A stretch of 64,000 bases of DNA, from contig CP131057.1 in assembly GCA_030657355.1 (NCBI GenBank), positions 703,501 to 767,500 of the forward strand. Reading direction: 5' to 3'. The notes under the pieces are model-generated. The model did no database searches. It saw nothing but the letters and a program-made list of their open reading frames with translations, and was not told where the DNA came from. Within the stretch, counting starts at the first letter, position 1. Every line of letters starts with the position of its first letter. The position numbers were made by a program, and so were the translations under genes. This document shows, piece by piece, positions 60,367-64,000 of the stretch. This DNA is from Radicibacter daui (lineage in GTDB: Bacteria > Pseudomonadota > Alphaproteobacteria > Radicibacterales > Radicibacteraceae).

Positions 60367-61946
60367 CGGCCGGCGCAGAGACGCCCGGCCTGGCAGTAGC
60401 CCCGGCAGCACCGGCCGGCCGCCGGGCTTTGCCTATCCTCGCTTTCCTCGGCGGGCTGCTTGTCTGCGGTTTGCTGACGCTGCGCGTACTCGACCACGGT
60501 TACATCAGCGAGGCTCTGGCCGCGCGCTGGACCAGCGCGCTGATGGTGACATCAGACGCGGCGGCCTTCCGCGATCTGGTCGCCGTCAACTTCCCGCCGC
60601 TGCCATTATGGTTTGATATGATACTGGCGGGCCTGCCCGCCACGGGCGGCTTGCCGCTCCCGGCGCTTGCCAGCGTGCTCATCGCCGCAATTCTGGCCGG
60701 CCTCTGGTCGCGTCAGCTTGCGGCGGCCGGATACGGCGCTGTCCTGTCGTTCCTCCTCGCCCTTCTGTTTCTGGCCCAGCCAATGCTGCAGCAGCGCCTT
60801 GCCGAGGGTTCCGGCCTGCCCTTCGGCCTTGTGGCGATGAGCCTGATGGCACCTGCCGCCTCGCGCGTGCGGCGCTATGGCAATGTCACCGCGCTTTCGG
60901 TCGTCGGCGGCGGCGTTGCCATCATCTTCTTCAGCGATCCGGCTGGCATTTACCTGCTGCTGGCGCTCCTGCCCTTCCTCGTTGCCCTAGCCCCACCCGC
61001 TTTTCTGGCACGCGCTCCCGGTGCGGTGCTGCTGGTCATCCTGTTTCCGGTCGGTATCGGACTTTTGGGATACCTCTATTCCAACTGGCTCTTCGGCGCC
61101 TCGCCCTTCGCCTTCGCCCACCAGCAAGGCACGGTACTGAAAGGCGCTGCCGATAATGCCGCCATGGTGCCCTGGCTTACCGGCTGGGGGCATACGACAC
61201 CCGGCGCCGCTCTCGCCGCAGCCTTGATGGCGCTCATTGCCCTGCCGGTCATCCCGCCCGCGCTCCTGCGGGCCTATTATCCGAGCGGGCGTTATGTCGG
61301 CATCCTGCTGGTGGTCGCCGTGCTGGTTGCGGTGCTGCTGGCCACGGCAACGCTCTTTCTGGCGCATCCCGCCCAGCTTCTGGCCTATCTCGTGCCGGTG
61401 GCGGTATTTGCCCTGTGCGAAGCCGGACCCCGCCGCCTGCAGGGCGGGCTCGCCCTGCTGCTGGCCCTGATCGGCCTTGCCGGTGGATGGCTGATGCAAG
61501 GTTTCGAGGCCCCGGCAGAAACCAACGCCTGGCGCTCTGCCATTGAGGGCACTGCTGTGGACAGCGACGCCCTCGATCACGATCTGGCCTTCGGCACCGA
61601 GCTGCGGCGCTATGACGATGTGGCGCTTGATGCGGCGTCCGCCGGCATGGTGCTGCCCAGCCGGCTCGATGCGAGCGGAATTGCCCTGCCGAATATGGAG
61701 CGCATCAAGGCCGACCTGCTTTTCGGCGCTCTTTCCACCCGGTACGTCGCCGTGCAGGAGCCCGCCAGCGAGCGCGGACGGCTGGACCGGATCGGCCGCG
61801 CTATTCCCGACCTCTGGCGCCATGGCCCACCCGGCGGCACCCTTGTCGTGGAAGAAGGGCCCTGGCGACTGTGGCGAACCGCCGTGCCGCCGGGTAAAGA
61901 ACAGGAAAACAAATCGGCCGGACCGGCCAGGGAGACCGCACCGTGA
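60363..61946 (+). CDS. Polytopic membrane protein of the polysaccharide operon
   Basis: This 527-residue protein has about ten to twelve membrane segments and a soluble C-terminal tail (about 430-527). I do not recognise a catalytic motif; it recalls GT39/GT83-type transferases or polymerase accessory proteins only in topology. Its ATG overlaps the glycosyltransferase stop (ATGA), so the two are co-translated, which argues for a joint complex. It might modify or help export the polymer, which is inference. Confidence 0.75.
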   Translation: MTAGAETPGLAVAPAAPAGRRALPILAFLGGLLVCGLLTLRVLDHGYISEALAARWTSALMVTSDAAAFRDLVAVNFPPLPLWFDMILAGLPATGGLPLPALASVLIAAILAGLWSRQLAAAGYGAVLSFLLALLFLAQPMLQQRLAEGSGLPFGLVAMSLMAPAASRVRRYGNVTALSVVGGGVAIIFFSDPAGIYLLLALLPFLVALAPPAFLARAPGAVLLVILFPVGIGLLGYLYSNWLFGASPFAFAHQQGTVLKGAADNAAMVPWLTGWGHTTPGAALAAALMALIALPVIPPALLRAYYPSGRYVGILLVVAVLVAVLLATATLFLAHPAQLLAYLVPVAVFALCEAGPRRLQGGLALLLALIGLAGGWLMQGFEAPAETNAWRSAIEGTAVDSDALDHDLAFGTELRRYDDVALDAASAGMVLPSRLDASGIALPNMERIKADLLFGALSTRYVAVQEPASERGRLDRIGRAIPDLWRHGPPGGTLVVEEGPWRLWRTAVPPGKEQENKSAGPARETAP

Positions 61947-62872
61947 TCCTGATCGTTGAAGACATGCCCGATCAGCGTTTCCTGATGCGGTCCTTGCTGA
62001 ATTCGGCAAACCTGCCCTCGCAGGAAACCGTCTCGGCCGAGCAGGGCCTGGAAGTGCTGGAGATCGGCCGCACCGATGGTCCGCCATCGGACTTCAAGGC
62101 CATCCTCATGGATGTCGAGCTGCCGGGCATCGACGGGATCGAGGCGATCTGCCTCATCAAGCAGAACCCGCGCCTTGCCGACATTCCGGTGATCGTCGTC
62201 TCCGCCCGGGAGGATGACAGCGCCCTTATCGATGCCTTCATCGCCGGCGCCATCGACTATGTCACCAAGCCCTATAGCGAGGTGCAGCTCGTCACCCGCA
62301 TCCGCGGTGCGCTGCGCCTTGGCCTGGAGGCCGACCGCCGGCGCCAGCGCGAGCGTGAGCTGCAGGCCGCCAATGCCGCCCTTACCAGCGAGCGGCGCCT
62401 CTCCGGCGCCATCGACCACGCATCCGGCCGGCCGGAGAGCGACGCCCTGCCGCTGATCGTCGGGGCCCGTGATCCCGGCCTGCTCTGGGTCCTGCGCGGT
62501 GAGGTCGACGGCTGGGCCAATCTGAAGGCGGCCGAAGGGGAACAGGCGGCCATCGCGATCAAGAAGCGCGTGCTGGATGCCCTCGCCGCCACCCAGGGCC
62601 AGCTGGGCGACCAGCTGGTGACCCTGCCCGAAGGCGGGTTTGCCGTCGTGATCGAGCGGCCGGCCAGTTTCACGCCGGTGCCTTTTGCCGAAGCACTTGC
62701 TGCCGCGGTCGTCGGGCTTGGCATCCGGCATCCGCGTACCTCCGGCTGGCCGGTCATTTCCGTCAGCATCGGCTGCGGCAGCGGCACCAATGCGGTTGCG
62801 GCGGCCGAAGCCGCGCTCAACCTTGCCAAGACCGATGTCGGCAACCGGGTCGAGATGGCGCGCCCGCTCTGA
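61943..62872 (+). CDS. Response regulator with degenerate GGDEF-like output domain
   Basis: This 309-residue protein has a receiver domain (D7, phosphoacceptor D57 in ILMDVELPG, S88, K109), a short coiled-coil linker (about 125-150) and an output domain that resembles GGDEF in layout: a strand phrase VISVSIGCG and a late ALNLAKTDVGNRVEM. The GGDEF motif itself is replaced by LPEGGFAVV, so it is unlikely to make c-di-GMP but could bind it or GTP. The GTG start overlaps the previous stop (GTGA). It is followed by a histidine kinase gene. Confidence 0.8.
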   Translation: MILIVEDMPDQRFLMRSLLNSANLPSQETVSAEQGLEVLEIGRTDGPPSDFKAILMDVELPGIDGIEAICLIKQNPRLADIPVIVVSAREDDSALIDAFIAGAIDYVTKPYSEVQLVTRIRGALRLGLEADRRRQRERELQAANAALTSERRLSGAIDHASGRPESDALPLIVGARDPGLLWVLRGEVDGWANLKAAEGEQAAIAIKKRVLDALAATQGQLGDQLVTLPEGGFAVVIERPASFTPVPFAEALAAAVVGLGIRHPRTSGWPVISVSIGCGSGTNAVAAAEAALNLAKTDVGNRVEMARPL

Positions 62873-62904
62873 CGGTTATCGACAAATCAGCCTGCCCCGC
62901 CTCT

Positions 62905-62935
62905 TGATATGAGGGTTCTTTTCAGGCGCATATCA
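62905..62935. promoter_or_regulatory. Inverted repeat before the histidine kinase gene
   Basis: TGATATG (62905-62911) and CATATCA (62929-62935) form a 7-17-7 inverted repeat between the receiver and kinase genes. It may be an operator or a weak hairpin. Confidence 0.35.
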
Positions 62936-62992
62936 TGCAAGCCATGCCTTGCGGCACGCGGCGACGTTGCCCCTTTCTTCTCTGGCCGCCCG

Positions 62993-64000
62993 ATGTCCGA
63001 CCGCTTGCCTGATATTCACCCCCTCTCTCCGGCGCTGCAGCTGCAACCGCCGCCGCTTATCCGCTTTCTGGCCCTGCCACTGGCGCTGGCGATCTTTGCC
63101 TTCGACACCTTCACCAACATTCAGGGTGCGGTGGCGGTGCTCTATGTGCTGGTGCCGCTTCTGCTGCTGGGCGGGCTTTCGCGCCGGGGCATTCTGCTGG
63201 CTGCGGGCGCTTGCGCCGGGCTGACGCTGCTTTCCTTTGCCCTGCGCCATGGCATCGGGGCAGCGCCCGCAGCCATCCTGCGCTGCGCCATCGCGCTGGC
63301 GGCCATGCTCATCACAACGCTCTTGTTGCTGCGCGACCATGCCTCCCGCCTTGCCCTGCTGCAGGCCAACCGTGAGCTTTCCCGCAGCGAACACCGTTAC
63401 CGCTCCATCTTCGAGCAGACGCGGTTTTCGCTCTTCGAGCAGGATTTTTCCGCCGTTCGCAAAGCGCTCGACGCCCTGCGCCGGGAAGGCGTTACCGATT
63501 TTGCCGCCCATGCCGCGGCCCATCCGGATCTGGTCGGCGCGCTTGCCGGCAAGATCACCACCCTTGCCGTCAATGATGCCACGCTCGAACTGCTGGGCGC
63601 GCGCAGCGAAGCTGAGGTGGTGGGGCCTGCCGGCCGCTTCATCCCGGCGCAGAGCCCGGCGATCTTCCAGGTTCTGGAAGCCCTCTTCGAGGGTCGCAAT
63701 CGCTTTGAGGGCAAGGGGCAGCTGCGCACCCTTGCCGGGCAGGAACTGACGGTTCTTGTCGGCATCTCCTTTCCCGAGGATGCGGAGGAGCTGAAACGTG
63801 TCGTGGTCGGCATCGTCGATATCACCGGGCAGGAGCGCACTCAGCAGGCATTAATGGCCGCACAGGCCGAGCTGGCGCGCGCCTCGCGTATCGCCACCGT
63901 CGGCGCGCTTTCCGCCTCCATCGCGCATGAGGTCAACCAGCCGCTGGGGGCCGTGGTCATGAATGCGCAGACCTGCCTGCGCTGGCTGGCACAGGACCCG
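62993..64000 (+). CDS. PAS-domain sensor histidine kinase (truncated by window edge)
   Basis: The 336 codons present encode an N-terminal membrane region (about four segments, 22-110), a PAS-like domain (about 120-280) beginning near SEHRYRSIFEQTRF, and the first part of a HisKA domain with the H-box ASIAHEVNQPLG (H312). The ATPase domain lies outside the window. The H-box is of the FixL/DctB-like class. It follows the receiver protein by 120 bases and is the likely partner of that regulator. The ribosome-binding site is weak. Confidence 0.88.
   Translation, partial: MSDRLPDIHPLSPALQLQPPPLIRFLALPLALAIFAFDTFTNIQGAVAVLYVLVPLLLLGGLSRRGILLAAGACAGLTLLSFALRHGIGAAPAAILRCAIALAAMLITTLLLLRDHASRLALLQANRELSRSEHRYRSIFEQTRFSLFEQDFSAVRKALDALRREGVTDFAAHAAAHPDLVGALAGKITTLAVNDATLELLGARSEAEVVGPAGRFIPAQSPAIFQVLEALFEGRNRFEGKGQLRTLAGQELTVLVGISFPEDAEELKRVVVGIVDITGQERTQQALMAAQAELARASRIATVGALSASIAHEVNQPLGAVVMNAQTCLRWLAQDP

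Noticed and set aside
1-64000. tRNA, rRNA, CRISPR arrays, insertion sequences and prophage
   Set aside because: None was seen: no cloverleaf-like gene, no spaced short repeats, no transposase or integrase motif. The holin-like protein at 6280 is a YqjE-type neighbour, not phage.

Overview
The window is high-GC DNA, densely coded on both strands, with no tRNA, rRNA, CRISPR array, insertion sequence or complete phage. Its gene families (BMP-type nucleoside ABC system, TRAP transporter, PAS-rich cytoplasmic chemoreceptors, tandem flagellins with a conserved leader, ECF sigma/anti-sigma pair, stand-alone EAL protein) fit a free-living, motile, metabolically versatile alphaproteobacterium, most likely of Rhodospirillales type. 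This assignment is inferred from gene content and base composition; there is no phylogenetic marker.

Layout. 1-3600 (minus): branched-chain amino acid/amide-type ABC operon (binding protein, two permeases, truncated ATPase) behind a palindrome-rich promoter, with a terminator-like hairpin after the binding-protein gene. 3928-6024: transmembrane chemoreceptor. 6280-7052: YqjD/YqjE-like envelope pair. 7143-13104 (minus): 2-oxoglutarate/Fe(II)-type oxygenase followed by a BMP-family nucleoside-type ABC transporter. 13379-18342: two tandem flagellin genes with almost identical leaders, ends and terminators but diverged centres. 18354-22031 (minus): two paralogous cytoplasmic triple-PAS chemoreceptors. 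22329-26983 (minus): small Cys/His secreted protein, Met-rich multicopper oxidase, COG4315 secreted protein, ECF sigma factor, anti-sigma factor and AlkB, a probable metal/oxidative stress block. 27145-34420: GntR regulator with VOC and GST genes, divergent from a polyamine-type ABC operon ending in an Asp/Glu/hydantoin-type racemase. 34382-35458: a methyltransferase gene flanked by a 39-bp direct repeat of the racemase 3' end. 35653-39184: binding-protein-like gene, LysR regulator, membrane EAL phosphodiesterase, small monooxygenase. 39243-46905: redox/electrophile-type genes with an Rrf2 regulator and shared GGATAT operators, plus two LysR genes and an SDR. 47019-53920 (minus): LysR, TRAP transporter and a catabolic run (GST-like, carboxymuconolactone decarboxylase-like, 2-pyrone-4,6-dicarboxylate lactonase-like, SDR). 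54201-64000: two-component parts around an exopolysaccharide synthase-like operon.

The best candidate for an undescribed system is the last region. Its cellulose synthase-like glycosyltransferase has an N-terminal MshEN/GspE-N-type domain, a family known to bind c-di-GMP, and no C-terminal PilZ domain. It is coupled to a BcsB-like periplasmic protein, a polytopic membrane protein, a receiver protein with a degenerate GGDEF-like tail, and a PAS histidine kinase; a secreted glycoside hydrolase-like protein is divergent. The second is the flagellin pair, whose shared leader RNA can fold into three small hairpins just before the start codon. The third is the direct-repeat-flanked methyltransferase insertion, and the fourth is the putative Rrf2 regulon.
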